This document shows positions 1 through 6,592 of a DNA stretch of 15,097 nucleotides, piece after piece (positions within the stretch are counted from its first letter, which is position 1; every line of letters starts with the position of its first letter). The stretch comes from an uncultured Flavonifractor sp. (GTDB taxonomy: Bacteria > Bacillota > Clostridia > Oscillospirales > Oscillospiraceae), in contig CAJUDT010000062.1 in assembly GCA_910585415.1 (NCBI GenBank), forward strand, positions 1-15,097, written 5' to 3'. A program made the translations under genes and the position numbers. The notes under the pieces are model-generated. The model saw only the letters and a list, made by a program, of their open reading frames with translations. It did not search any database and had not been told where the DNA came from.

Positions 1-1
1 T

Positions 2-41
2 GCCTACTTTCCTTCGCTGGAAAGTAGGCCGCCGGAGGCGG
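2..41. repeat. Two adjacent hairpins at the left edge, possible dispersed intergenic repeat
   Basis: Positions 2-12 (GCCTACTTTCC) pair perfectly with 19-29 across a six-base loop, giving an 11-bp stem. Directly next to it, CCGCC at 29-33 pairs with GGCGG at 37-41 across GGA. Neither strand shows a run of T after the stems, so this is not a standard intrinsic terminator, although it lies about 115 bases past the end of telA. The tight pairing and the position between genes resemble the small palindromic repeats scattered through genomes of this kind. Copy number cannot be judged from one window. The sequence may continue to the left of the window. Confidence 0.5.
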
Positions 42-156
42 GACCAGAAAACGAACCCCACCAGAGTATCGAGGAAGAGGCAAAAACCTCCGAAAAGCCA
101 GCATCAGCCACCAGAAAGCAGGAATCACCCCAAAAAACGCAGACCCCCAGCCCCTA

Positions 157-1359
157 TTACCCTCTGAGCTCCAACAATTTCTGTTTCAATTCCCCTTCAA
201 TCCGTCCCAGCTCAACCTCAGCCTCCCGGCGCTTCTGAGCGCCGTCCTTTTGAATCTGCATCACTTCATCCAGGGTAGAAATCAGCTGCTGATTGGTGTG
301 CTGAAGGGTCTGGATATCCACCACACTCCGCTCGGCCTCCCGGGCCGTCTCGATGGTGCCCATTTTGAGCATATCCGCATTTTTCTGCAAGAGCTCATTG
401 GTCATATTGGTCACCGCGCTCTGGGCCGCCGTAGCCTGACGGGAGTGCTCCAGCCCCAGGGCCAGCACCATCTGGCTCTTCCACAGCGGAATCGTATTCA
501 CCAGAGAGGACTGAATCTTCTCCAGCATCAGGGTATCATTGTTCTGAATCAGCCGTGTCTGGGGGCCCATCTGGATGGAAATCATCCGGGTAAGCTCCAA
601 GTCATGAATTTTCTTCTCAAACCGGGAGCACATATTTGCCAAGTCATTATACGCCTGGGCATCCTCCTGCGCCCCGGTCTGGGCGGCCTTTTTGCGCAGC
701 TCCTCCAGTTCATTTTCCCGAATCTGTATCAGCCGCTTCTTTCCCGCCAGGATATACATGGTCAGCTCTTTATAATACTTGGTATTCAGATCATACATCT
801 GGTCCAGCATGGCGATGTCCTTCATCAACGTCACCTGATGGCCCTCGAGCACCTGGATAATCTTATCTACATTGGTCTCCGCCTTGGAATAGGCCACCTT
901 CATGGCCTCCAGCTCATTGCGCTTTTTCTTGAAGAAGCCAAAGACGCCCTTCTCTTCCTCCTTATTAAAGCCCTTGAGCTCCACCACCAGGGAGGACAGC
1001 GCGTCGCCAATCTCCCCCAAATCCTTGGTGCGCACCGAATTGAGGGTATTTTCCGAAAAGCCCGCAATATTTTTTTGGGCCGCCGCGCCGTACTGGAGCA
1101 CCACGTTGGAATCGGTAATATCAATCTTCTGGGCAAAGTCGTTGACCATTTTCCGCTCCGCCTCGGACAGCTGGCTCTCGTCCAGCTGGACGGCCTTGGC
1201 CTCCTGGGCCTTCTGAGCCGCTGCGGCGTCCTCCGTGCCCAGGCTGGGCTCCAGGGTCAGGCTGGGGGCCTCCGGCACCGGGGCCTCGGCGGCGGCAGCG
1301 GCGGCGTTCAGGTCGGGCGTCAGTGTCAGCTCCGGGGTGAAATCTGTGTTGTCAGCCAT
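157..1359 (-). CDS. telA: Toxic anion resistance protein, TelA/KlaA family
   Basis: A 400-residue protein of the TelA family, named for tellurite resistance and in Bacillus represented by YaaN. The biochemical role is not settled; members are tied to envelope stress and resistance to toxic anions or antimicrobials. Residues 1 to about 60 are a low-complexity Ala/Pro/Glu-rich leader with a run of six alanines near residue 20. From about residue 61 to the end the sequence is almost entirely charged alpha-helix, typical of the family, including a segment with FGFFKKKRNELEAM near 140-153 and a long helical middle with many Lys/Glu. No membrane segment or signal peptide is seen, so it is probably cytoplasmic or held at the membrane by a partner. 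The ATG is preceded by GGAGG nine bases upstream. It follows xpaC by 57 bases on the same strand, the usual xpaC-telA pairing, and is probably cotranscribed with it. The family call is firm; the function is only family-level. Confidence 0.9.
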   Translation of the reverse strand: MADNTDFTPELTLTPDLNAAAAAAEAPVPEAPSLTLEPSLGTEDAAAAQKAQEAKAVQLDESQLSEAERKMVNDFAQKIDITDSNVVLQYGAAAQKNIAGFSENTLNSVRTKDLGEIGDALSSLVVELKGFNKEEEKGVFGFFKKKRNELEAMKVAYSKAETNVDKIIQVLEGHQVTLMKDIAMLDQMYDLNTKYYKELTMYILAGKKRLIQIRENELEELRKKAAQTGAQEDAQAYNDLANMCSRFEKKIHDLELTRMISIQMGPQTRLIQNNDTLMLEKIQSSLVNTIPLWKSQMVLALGLEHSRQATAAQSAVTNMTNELLQKNADMLKMGTIETAREAERSVVDIQTLQHTNQQLISTLDEVMQIQKDGAQKRREAEVELGRIEGELKQKLLELRG

Positions 1360-1416
1360 AATTGCGTTCCTCCATATCTATTTCATCTGTTTGGACGTAT
1401 CCAGATTCTTCCTGGT

Positions 1417-2070
1417 CTACCGGCCACCCATTTGATTTTGACCGCTCAAGCCCTCCTGACAGAGCATCTGCTCCATCACCGTGATTTCGGCCGAGATATC
1501 CAGGGCCTCGTCGGCAAAGAGGGCATCCAGCTGCTTGTCGTAGGCCGCAGCCACGGTGTCCAACATCGACTCAATTTTCCCCATGGTCCCGTCGATGTTG
1601 GCCCCCGCCACACCGGCGGAGTCCATGCGGTCATACGCGTTGAGCAGCTTGAGGGTGGTGGGCAGGTAATAGTTCAAAAAGCGCCGGATCTGCGGCAGCT
1701 TTTGGGGGTGCTCCGCCACATGGGTAAAAATTGCCTGGGTGGTTTTCTCCATGCGGTCAATCTGCTGAGAAATCTTCTCGTCCGCAATGGCGTCGTTGAG
1801 GCGGCGCATCTCCGACAGGGCCTTGTCCCGCTGGTCAATCAGAGCGTCAATCTCCGGGTTGCCGGTGGAGACGGGCTCCGGCGGCGGGTCGGGGACCGTC
1901 AGGACGGTATCCGGGAACACCTTGCGGAGCACCAGGGCGGCAAGGACCGACAGGCCCGCCGCCGCCAGCAGGTGCCACAGGGCGTACATGGGCAGCAGCA
2001 GTCCCCACACCGCCCACACGGCGGCAGCGCCGTAGAGGGGCACAGGTGATTTTCTTACCAGCTTGGCCAT
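1417..2070 (-). CDS. xpaC: XpaC-like 5-bromo-4-chloroindolyl phosphate hydrolysis family protein
   Basis: A 217-residue protein matching the XpaC family by layout and by its partner. Residues 11-30 and 32-49 form two closely spaced hydrophobic segments, a membrane hairpin near the N-terminus. A proline-rich linker follows at about 55-70, then a helical cytoplasmic-type domain (about 71-205) with the stretch ALIDQRDKALSEMRRLNDAI and the helical segment FLNYYLPTTLKLLNAYDRM. The family name comes from an X-phos hydrolysis phenotype in Bacillus; whether these proteins are really phosphatases is not established, and no known phosphatase motif is visible. It is the first gene of a two-gene unit with telA, as in Bacillus (xpaC-yaaN). 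The start has GGAGG 11 bases upstream, and a near-consensus promoter lies about 45 bases before the start codon. TelA may be its soluble partner at the membrane; that is inference. Confidence 0.82.
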   Translation of the reverse strand: MAKLVRKSPVPLYGAAAVWAVWGLLLPMYALWHLLAAAGLSVLAALVLRKVFPDTVLTVPDPPPEPVSTGNPEIDALIDQRDKALSEMRRLNDAIADEKISQQIDRMEKTTQAIFTHVAEHPQKLPQIRRFLNYYLPTTLKLLNAYDRMDSAGVAGANIDGTMGKIESMLDTVAAAYDKQLDALFADEALDISAEITVMEQMLCQEGLSGQNQMGGR

Positions 2071-2113
2071 AAGCTCAGGTTCCTCCCATCCTACGGGATA
2101 TTCCGTTGGACCT

Positions 2114-2143
2114 ATTGTACCCCCTGGCCCTATCGGGTGTCAA
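2114..2143 (-). promoter_or_regulatory. Near-consensus sigma-A promoter for xpaC-telA
   Basis: Read on the minus strand, TTGACA (2143 to 2138) is a perfect -35 box and TACAAT (2119 to 2114) is a five-of-six -10 box, separated by 18 bases. Transcription would start near 2107, about 36 bases before the xpaC ATG at 2070, leaving room for the GGAGG ribosome site. No operator repeat is obvious, so the pair looks constitutively expressed. Confidence 0.82.
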
Positions 2144-2241
2144 GTGAAAGGGCGTCGGGGCGGGGCCCCAAAATCGCAAATAATCTGTGAACACAATAGG
2201 GACCTTAGACTAGTCCGGCTCTTGCAGACCGCAAGAAACAC

Positions 2242-2277
2242 ACACGGCCAGAGGGTGTAGGGTTCCTCCGGCCGTGT
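2242..2277 (-). terminator. Imperfect hairpin, possible terminator of the codBA operon
   Basis: ACACGGCC (2242-2249) pairs with GGCCGTGT (2270-2277). After one A/C mismatch, GAGG (2251-2254) pairs with CCTC (2265-2268), leaving a ten-base loop. On the minus strand the stem is followed by GTGTTTCTT, only a broken T run. It lies about 125 bases past the codA stop codon and upstream of the xpaC promoter, the right place to end the codA message. The long distance and weak T run keep the call tentative. Confidence 0.45.
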
Positions 2278-2402
2278 ACCGCTCCGCTGATATTTTTTCA
2301 TGTTGCCTTTGACGGATTGCCGGTTGGTTCTTCTCCTTCCGGCTTGGGGGCCTGCGTCCACTGGCGGCAGCAGGGACATCGTGCCTCAAAAGCATCGCTC
2401 GG

Positions 2403-3641
2403 TCAGAGCGACAGGACCTCCCGTACCGCCGGGGTGGACTTGGCAATGAGCCGTCCCTCTTTGAAGGAGTACAAAACCTCGCTCTTCCGGTTCAGAGCGT
2501 TATAGAAATTGTCCGCCCCCAGAAGAATAAAGCTGGCGGGCCGGCCGGCCTGGATGCCGTACCGCTCCCCCAAGTGGAGGGTCTTGGCGGCATTGGTGGA
2601 AATGAGCTTGTAGGAGTCCATAATCTCCTGGTAGCCCATCATCTGGCACACATGGAGCCCCAAAAAGACCACATCCCGCATATCCCCGGTGCCCAGGGGA
2701 TACCAGGGGTCGAAAATGTCGTCGTGGCCGAAAGACACATTGATTCCCTCAGCCAGCAGCTCCTTTACCCGCGTGACGCCCCGGCGCTTGGGGTAGGTGT
2801 CCATACGGCCCTGAAGGTGGGTGTTGACCAGGGGGTTGGAGACAAAGTTGATCTCCGACAGCTTCAACAGCCGCATAAGCTTGGTGACATAGGCGTTATT
2901 ATAGGAGTGCATGGCGGTGGTGTGGCTGGCGGTGACCCGGTCCTTGAGGCCGGACTCGTAGGCCCGCGCCGCCAGGACCTCCAGGCCACGGCTCTGCTCG
3001 TCGTCAATCTCGTCGCAGTGGACATCCACCAGCTTGTCATATTTCTCCGCCAGCGATACGGCGAAGTTCAGGGACTCCACCGCATACTCCCGGGTGAACT
3101 CGAAATGCGGGATAGCGCCCACCGCGTCGGCCCCCATGCGCACCGCGTCCTCCATGAGCTGCCGCCCGTTGGGGAAGGAATCAATGCCCTCCTGGGGGAA
3201 GGCCACCACCTGAATCTCCACTGTGTCCCGCAGCTCCTCCCGCAGCTCCAGCAGGGCCTCCATGGCGGTGAGCTTGGGGTCGGTCACGTCCACATGGGTA
3301 CGCACGAACTGAACCCCATGCTCCGCCTGCATCCGTACCGCCCGGCGGACCCGGTCCTTCACATCCTGCTTGGTGAGGCGCTCCTTTCGCTGGCTCCAGC
3401 ACTGAATCCCCTCAAAAAGGGTCCCCGACTGGTTCCACACCGGCTCCCCCGCCGTCAGGCAGGTGTCCAAGTGGACATGGGACTCAATGAAGGGGGGCAG
3501 GGCCAAGCAGCCGGTTCCGTCCAGAATCTCCTCTCCTGGACGCGGGGCGAGCGTGGGGGCAATTTCTTCAAATTTCCCATCTGTCACCCGGATATCGCTG
3601 GCCTCCGGGGTGTTTTCGATGAATACCTGTTGAATCAGCAT
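2403..3641 (-). CDS. codA: Cytosine deaminase
   Basis: A 412-residue metal-dependent amidohydrolase that converts cytosine to uracil and ammonia, feeding pyrimidine salvage. It tracks E. coli CodA (about 427 residues) over nearly its whole length. The metal and active-site set is intact: HVH at residues 55-57, FPQEG with Gln150 for the substrate, HCDE with His208 and Glu211, His240 in ASHTTAMHS, and the Asp pair at 307-308 in GHDDIFDPWYPLGTGD. The TYPKRRG stretch (282-288) typical of CodA is also present. No signal peptide is present, so it is cytoplasmic. The ATG has a purine-rich GGAAAGGCGGAAG upstream. It is the last gene of the codB operon, 57 bases after the 160-residue gene; a short GGGCC/GGCCC hairpin lies in that gap at 3669-3683. 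Substrate choice could extend to related pyrimidines, as for other CodA enzymes. The call is firm. Confidence 0.96.
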   Translation of the reverse strand: MLIQQVFIENTPEASDIRVTDGKFEEIAPTLAPRPGEEILDGTGCLALPPFIESHVHLDTCLTAGEPVWNQSGTLFEGIQCWSQRKERLTKQDVKDRVRRAVRMQAEHGVQFVRTHVDVTDPKLTAMEALLELREELRDTVEIQVVAFPQEGIDSFPNGRQLMEDAVRMGADAVGAIPHFEFTREYAVESLNFAVSLAEKYDKLVDVHCDEIDDEQSRGLEVLAARAYESGLKDRVTASHTTAMHSYNNAYVTKLMRLLKLSEINFVSNPLVNTHLQGRMDTYPKRRGVTRVKELLAEGINVSFGHDDIFDPWYPLGTGDMRDVVFLGLHVCQMMGYQEIMDSYKLISTNAAKTLHLGERYGIQAGRPASFILLGADNFYNALNRKSEVLYSFKEGRLIAKSTPAVREVLSL

Positions 3642-3698
3642 GGAATCTTCCGCCTTTCCTTTCTTTTGGGGCCGCTGAGGCCCTGTTCTCCGTATGGC

Positions 3699-4181
3699 CT
3701 ACCGAAGCTGTGCGTTATACTGGGCCAAGTCCTCGCTGAGGGGGCTGAACCGGCGGTAGTCCTCCACCAGCTCCTTCCGGGTGCTCAGTACCAGGGTCGC
3801 GGAGGAATCCCAGGGGACAAGCTCCACCTCCGCCAGGGGGTGCTGCAAGGTGAGGGGATTCTTCCAAAAGCCCTCATATCCATCGGCATAGGGCAGGGGA
3901 TGCTCCAGGACCCGCTCCAGGGGGACCTCCTTGGGGAAGCCGGACAGCACCGCCCAAATCCACTGAAAATCCTCCCGCTCCACCAGAGCGGTCAGCTCAT
4001 CTCCGCTCATCCAGCAGTACCGCTCCCCCAGCAGGGCCCCAATCTCCGCCGTTCTGGGGTAGCACTGGCAATCGGTAATCAGCCAGTTGTATTCCGTCTG
4101 CCGGTTTCCGATGGCCCGAAGCACCCGGCTGAGGTAGGTGTAAAACCGCTCGCCCCGGCTTAAAATTGCACCGTATACCAT
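3699..4181 (-). CDS. Hypothetical protein inside the codB-codA operon
   Basis: A 160-residue protein I do not recognise. It begins three bases after the codB stop, with GGTGA shortly upstream that overlaps the end of codB, so translation is probably coupled. It is clearly coding: tight operon spacing, the same strand and GC-rich codon use as its neighbours. The sequence is soluble and compact, with many aromatic residues: NWLITDCQCYP (about 32-42), the segment RYCWMSGDELTALVEREDFQW (54-74), and a C-terminal helix ending SEDLAQYNAQLR. No membrane segment, signal peptide, known metal motif or DNA-binding helix pair is evident. The layout faintly resembles small Firmicute proteins of unknown function such as DUF2691, but I could not confirm that. 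Placement between transporter and deaminase suggests a role linked to cytosine use, or simply a passenger gene; that is inference. Confidence 0.85.
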   Translation of the reverse strand: MVYGAILSRGERFYTYLSRVLRAIGNRQTEYNWLITDCQCYPRTAEIGALLGERYCWMSGDELTALVEREDFQWIWAVLSGFPKEVPLERVLEHPLPYADGYEGFWKNPLTLQHPLAEVELVPWDSSATLVLSTRKELVEDYRRFSPLSEDLAQYNAQLR

Positions 4182-4184
4182 ACT

Positions 4185-5432
4185 TCACCGCTTTTTTCTG
4201 TAAATCAGCCCCTCGGCCAGCAGGTAGCACACACAGGCCGCCAGCATGGCGTTGAGGGAGGTGATGCCCACGGTCACGAAATTACCCACCAGGGCCCCCA
4301 GAACGACCCCCGCAATGGCCCCCCAATGGACCTTATGGGCGGGGGCGGCGTTGGCCCGGTAGGATTTTCGGTGGGTGACATAGTCCAGCATGACAATGAT
4401 GCCCACCGGCGGGAGGGTGGCGTTGAGGAAGTTCAGCCATCCCACAAAATTGTGATACAGCCAGATAGCCGCCAAGGTCCCCACCACACCGGAGACCAGG
4501 ACCATGGGCTTCTGCCGCAGGCCGGTGATGTTGGTGAGGCCCAATCCGCCGGTATAGAGGGCGTTGTTATTGGTGGTCCAGATGTTGGCGCCCAGCACAA
4601 TCAGGGCGGGAATGGCCAGCCCCTGGGCAATCATCACGTAAAAAATGTCGTCCTTGCCGGTGAACGCGCCCCCCACGGCCCCGAAGGCGAACATCAGGGA
4701 ATTACCCAGGAAGAAGGCAATCACGGTGGTGCTCACCGCCACGGCGTTGTTGCGGGCAAAGCGCACAAAGTTGGGGGTGGCGGTGCCGCCGCTGACAAAG
4801 GAGCCGATGACCAGCCCCACACCCCCCAAAACGGTGAGGCTCCCGGCGGACTTGGCGAAAATCGCCGTCAAGCCTCCCCCCTCTATGGCCGAGAGGGTCA
4901 TGGAGTAGATGCCCAGGGCGGCAATCAGGGGCACGGAGATGGCGCTGACGATGGTCAGGGCCTTAATGCCAAAATAGGCCGAGGCCGTCATGCAGCATCC
5001 GGCGATCAGCACCAGCACCATGGGGGGCACGCCAAGCAGCTCCGCCGCCGGAATGGCGAACATGGCCACGCCCACGCCGAACCATCCAATCTGTGTAAAG
5101 GCAATCAGCACCGAGGCCAGCTTTGAGCCCTGGGTCCCAAAGGAGCGCTGGGCCAGCAGGTCCAGGGTCAGCCCCGTGTCGCACCCGATGTAGGCCAGAC
5201 CCCCGGTATAGGCCCCCAGGATCGCTCCGCCGATTACCACCGCCCAGACAAAGCCCGAAAAATCCAGGCCGTTGCCCAGCTTGGCCCCCACGCTCATGCT
5301 GGCGGAGAAGAAGGTGAAGCCCATCATCACCACGAACATGCTCCAAAAGCCCTTTCGGGCCTCCGCCGGGACGGCCTCCAGGGCGTAGTCGTCGTCCGCT
5401 CCCCGCCTGGCTGTGTTTTTGTTGTGTTCCAT
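4185..5432 (-). CDS. codB: Cytosine permease, NCS1 family
   Basis: A 415-residue membrane transporter that imports cytosine, probably coupled to a cation gradient as in the NCS1 family. It aligns closely in layout with E. coli CodB (about 419 residues). The N-terminal stretch ARKGFWSMFVVMMGFTFFSA (25-44) is the family signature, followed by QIGWFGVGVAMFAIP (114-128) and, near residue 285, NIWTTNNNALYTGGLG; these cover the substrate-binding regions of the fold. About twelve hydrophobic segments are visible, with a short charged cytoplasmic N-terminus and a C-terminus ending YRKKR. The ATG at 5432 has AGGAGG four bases upstream, a strong site. It is the first gene of a three-gene operon ending in codA. 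The pairing with a full-length cytosine deaminase makes cytosine, rather than another nucleobase, the most likely substrate. Confidence 0.95.
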   Translation of the reverse strand: MEHNKNTARRGADDDYALEAVPAEARKGFWSMFVVMMGFTFFSASMSVGAKLGNGLDFSGFVWAVVIGGAILGAYTGGLAYIGCDTGLTLDLLAQRSFGTQGSKLASVLIAFTQIGWFGVGVAMFAIPAAELLGVPPMVLVLIAGCCMTASAYFGIKALTIVSAISVPLIAALGIYSMTLSAIEGGGLTAIFAKSAGSLTVLGGVGLVIGSFVSGGTATPNFVRFARNNAVAVSTTVIAFFLGNSLMFAFGAVGGAFTGKDDIFYVMIAQGLAIPALIVLGANIWTTNNNALYTGGLGLTNITGLRQKPMVLVSGVVGTLAAIWLYHNFVGWLNFLNATLPPVGIIVMLDYVTHRKSYRANAAPAHKVHWGAIAGVVLGALVGNFVTVGITSLNAMLAACVCYLLAEGLIYRKKR

Positions 5433-5530
5433 AATTCCTCCTAATCCCTCTCATTCTTTCACACACGACTGCTTTCTATCAATCAACGCGCCGCCCTCCG
5501 GTATCCCCGGAGCTTGCCGCAGTTCTCTTT

Positions 5531-5559
5531 ATTATAGTGGTTCCTGGGGGCGGGGACAA
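5531..5559 (-). promoter_or_regulatory. Promoter of the codB operon with a 90-base leader
   Basis: On the minus strand TTGTCC (5559 to 5554, four of six matches) and a perfect TATAAT (5536 to 5531) are separated by 17 bases. Transcription would start near 5524, leaving a leader of about 90 bases before the codB ATG. The leader contains a six-bp hairpin, CTCCGG/CCGGAG (5496-5512). I see neither the conserved core of a purine riboswitch nor a terminator/antiterminator pair, so the mode of control is unknown. Confidence 0.72.
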
Positions 5560-5643
5560 GGGGGTTTCCGGAAAAATTGCGGCCTCAGCCGGTCTTTGGG
5601 GGATTTTTTTGCAAATGGGTGGAATCAATGGCGGGTTTCCCGC

Positions 5644-5649
5644 TATACT
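5644..5649 (+). promoter_or_regulatory. Possible -10 box for the 101-residue membrane protein
   Basis: TATACT matches the -10 consensus in five of six bases. Upstream at the expected distance there is only a poor -35 (around TGGAATC, 5620-5626). A start near 5656 would place the ribosome site at the very 5' end of the message, which is tight. The promoter could therefore lie elsewhere in 5540-5640, where it would face the divergent codB promoter. Confidence 0.3.
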
Positions 5650-5671
5650 GGTACTAAAGGAGGCGGTGCCC

Positions 5672-5977
5672 ATGGAACAGCAGACGAAACAGCAGCCCGC
5701 TCTGACGCGCCTGATTCTCTGTGTGGTCGCGGCGGCGGCCCTCTATGCCGCGCTGGATAAATTCGGGGAGCAAATCCCCCAGCTCTCCCCCCACCTGCCC
5801 TGGCTGGCCGCGCACAAGGTCCAGGCCATCGCCCTGACGGCGGTGGCTCTTTTTGGCGGTTCTCTTCTGCTCTTCCCGCCGGAGGGGGAACCTGCCATGC
5901 CGCCCCCGCCGGAGGAAGCGGACTGCGGCCCCTATGACGGCTACGAACCCGCCTGCGGCGCAGATGAGTCCTTCTGA
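5672..5977 (+). CDS. Small membrane protein of unknown function
   Basis: A 101-residue protein. I chose ATG 5672 rather than an upstream start in the same frame because AAAGGAGG (5656-5663) sits eight bases before it and the in-frame sequence further upstream overlaps the intergenic promoter region. Two hydrophobic segments are visible at about residues 12-28 and 51-68, joined by a short loop rich in Pro, His and Gln. The C-terminal third is acidic and proline-rich, with PPPP at 77-80 and Cys85 and Cys95. Such two-segment proteins with a flexible tail are common and not diagnostic. I recognise no family. It is read away from codB and about 135 bases ahead of the next plus-strand gene, which has its own promoter. 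Confidence 0.68.
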   Translation: MEQQTKQQPALTRLILCVVAAAALYAALDKFGEQIPQLSPHLPWLAAHKVQAIALTAVALFGGSLLLFPPEGEPAMPPPPEEADCGPYDGYEPACGADESF

Positions 5978-6037
5978 CCGGGTGGGGCCGTTTTCTGTAC
6001 AAAACATTAAAAGTGCATAAAATTCCCCCTAATGCTC

Positions 6038-6066
6038 TTGCGTCCGGCGGTAAAAAGGGGTAGAAT
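6038..6066 (+). promoter_or_regulatory. Sigma-A promoter for the 141-residue gene
   Basis: TTGCGT (6038-6043) and TAGAAT (6061-6066) are separated by exactly 17 bases. The predicted start near 6073 leaves about 40 bases of leader with GGAGG at 6100-6104. It gives the downstream gene its own start of transcription, independent of the 101-residue gene. Confidence 0.7.
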
Positions 6067-6112
6067 AGGGACCATCCAAGGAAGCGTATCAAAATGACAG
6101 GAGGATTTCACT

Positions 6113-6538
6113 ATGGACTTTTTGAATGATTTGAAGGAACGGGCCGCCGACCTGGCCCAAGTGGGTGCGGAGCTTGCGCAGGCGGGCGTGGCCAAATCCC
6201 GGCAGCTGGCAGAAATTGGCCGGCTCAACGTCAACAACGCCGCCGAGGAGGCCGCTATCCGCAAGGCGTATGCCGAAATTGGCCGGCTCTACTACGCGGA
6301 GCGGGGTATGGCTCCCGACGCGGCCTATCAGGCCCTGTGCGAGAAGATTACCGCCTCCAAGGTCACAATCGAGGAAAATAAGGCCCGTATCAGCGAGCTC
6401 AAGGAGGCCGGCGGCGTCACCGACGAGGAAATCTCCGCCGTGGAGACGGACGTACCCCCCGAGGAGCCCAGCGACTGCGGCTGTGGCTGCTGCGGCACAG
6501 AGAGTCCCTTTGCAGACGAGCCGAAAGACGGCGAGTAA
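6113..6538 (+). CDS. Helical protein with C-terminal cysteine cluster, unknown function
   Basis: A 141-residue protein with GGAGG eight bases before the ATG. Residues 1 to about 112 are predicted helix, with many Ala, Glu and Lys and coiled-coil character. The motif AEIGRL occurs twice (33-38 and 54-59), with a charged helix between. The C-terminal tail is acidic and carries the packed cluster CGCGCC at 122-127, that is Cys122, 124, 126 and 127. The design, helical body with an EIG(K/R) motif, a CEKI segment (76-79) and a Cys-rich end, recalls small Firmicute proteins that end in a zinc ribbon. Here the usual two CxxC knuckles are absent and a tighter cluster takes their place. A metal-binding role for that tail is inference. 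No signal peptide or membrane segment is seen. The gene stands alone between its own promoter and a strong terminator. Confidence 0.82.
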   Translation: MDFLNDLKERAADLAQVGAELAQAGVAKSRQLAEIGRLNVNNAAEEAAIRKAYAEIGRLYYAERGMAPDAAYQALCEKITASKVTIEENKARISELKEAGGVTDEEISAVETDVPPEEPSDCGCGCCGTESPFADEPKDGE

Positions 6539-6552
6539 GCTCTGCTTTCCGC

Positions 6553-6589
6553 AAAAAAGACCAGGGAATGCGCTCCCTGGTCCTTTTTT
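6553..6589. terminator. Two-way intrinsic terminator between convergent genes
   Basis: GACCAGGGA (6559-6567) pairs perfectly with TCCCTGGTC (6574-6582) over a six-base loop. On the plus strand the stem is followed by CTTTTTTC (T run 6584-6589). On the minus strand AAAAAA at 6553-6558 supplies the T run. It therefore ends both the 141-residue gene and the EamA transporter gene, which stops only four bases beyond it. Confidence 0.93.
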
Positions 6590-6592
6590 CGT

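Larger units (their letters stand above)
2071..2402. other. Non-coding interval between codA and xpaC
   Basis: This 332-base stretch holds the xpaC promoter (2114-2143) and an imperfect hairpin (2242-2277). I see no gene I can support. A minus-strand open frame, which could start at ATG 2301 and stop at 2140, would give 53 residues. It has only a weak ribosome site (AAAGGC), runs through the hairpin and ends on the -35 box of the xpaC promoter, so it is probably chance. The 2295-2400 part looks like a plain trailer of the codA message. The 2160-2240 part, with a GGGGCCCC palindrome at 2162-2169, has no assigned role. Confidence 0.6.

Noticed and set aside
250..2049. 599-residue plus-strand open frame opposite telA and xpaC
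   Set aside because: It runs antisense across two well-supported genes and their gap. It is rich in His, Leu, Gly and Gln in the way mirror frames of GC-rich genes are, and has no ribosome site or recognisable domain.
2574..4163. 529-residue plus-strand open frame opposite codA and the 160-residue gene
   Set aside because: Antisense to codA, whose active site is fully intact. The composition is that of a shadow frame of a GC-rich gene.
4326..5126. 266-residue plus-strand frame opposite codB
   Set aside because: Very Gly/His/Gln-rich mirror of a transporter gene with no start signal or family likeness.
5433..5530. Purine or other known riboswitch ahead of codB
   Set aside because: Only a six-bp hairpin is visible; none of the conserved riboswitch core sequences I know could be seen.
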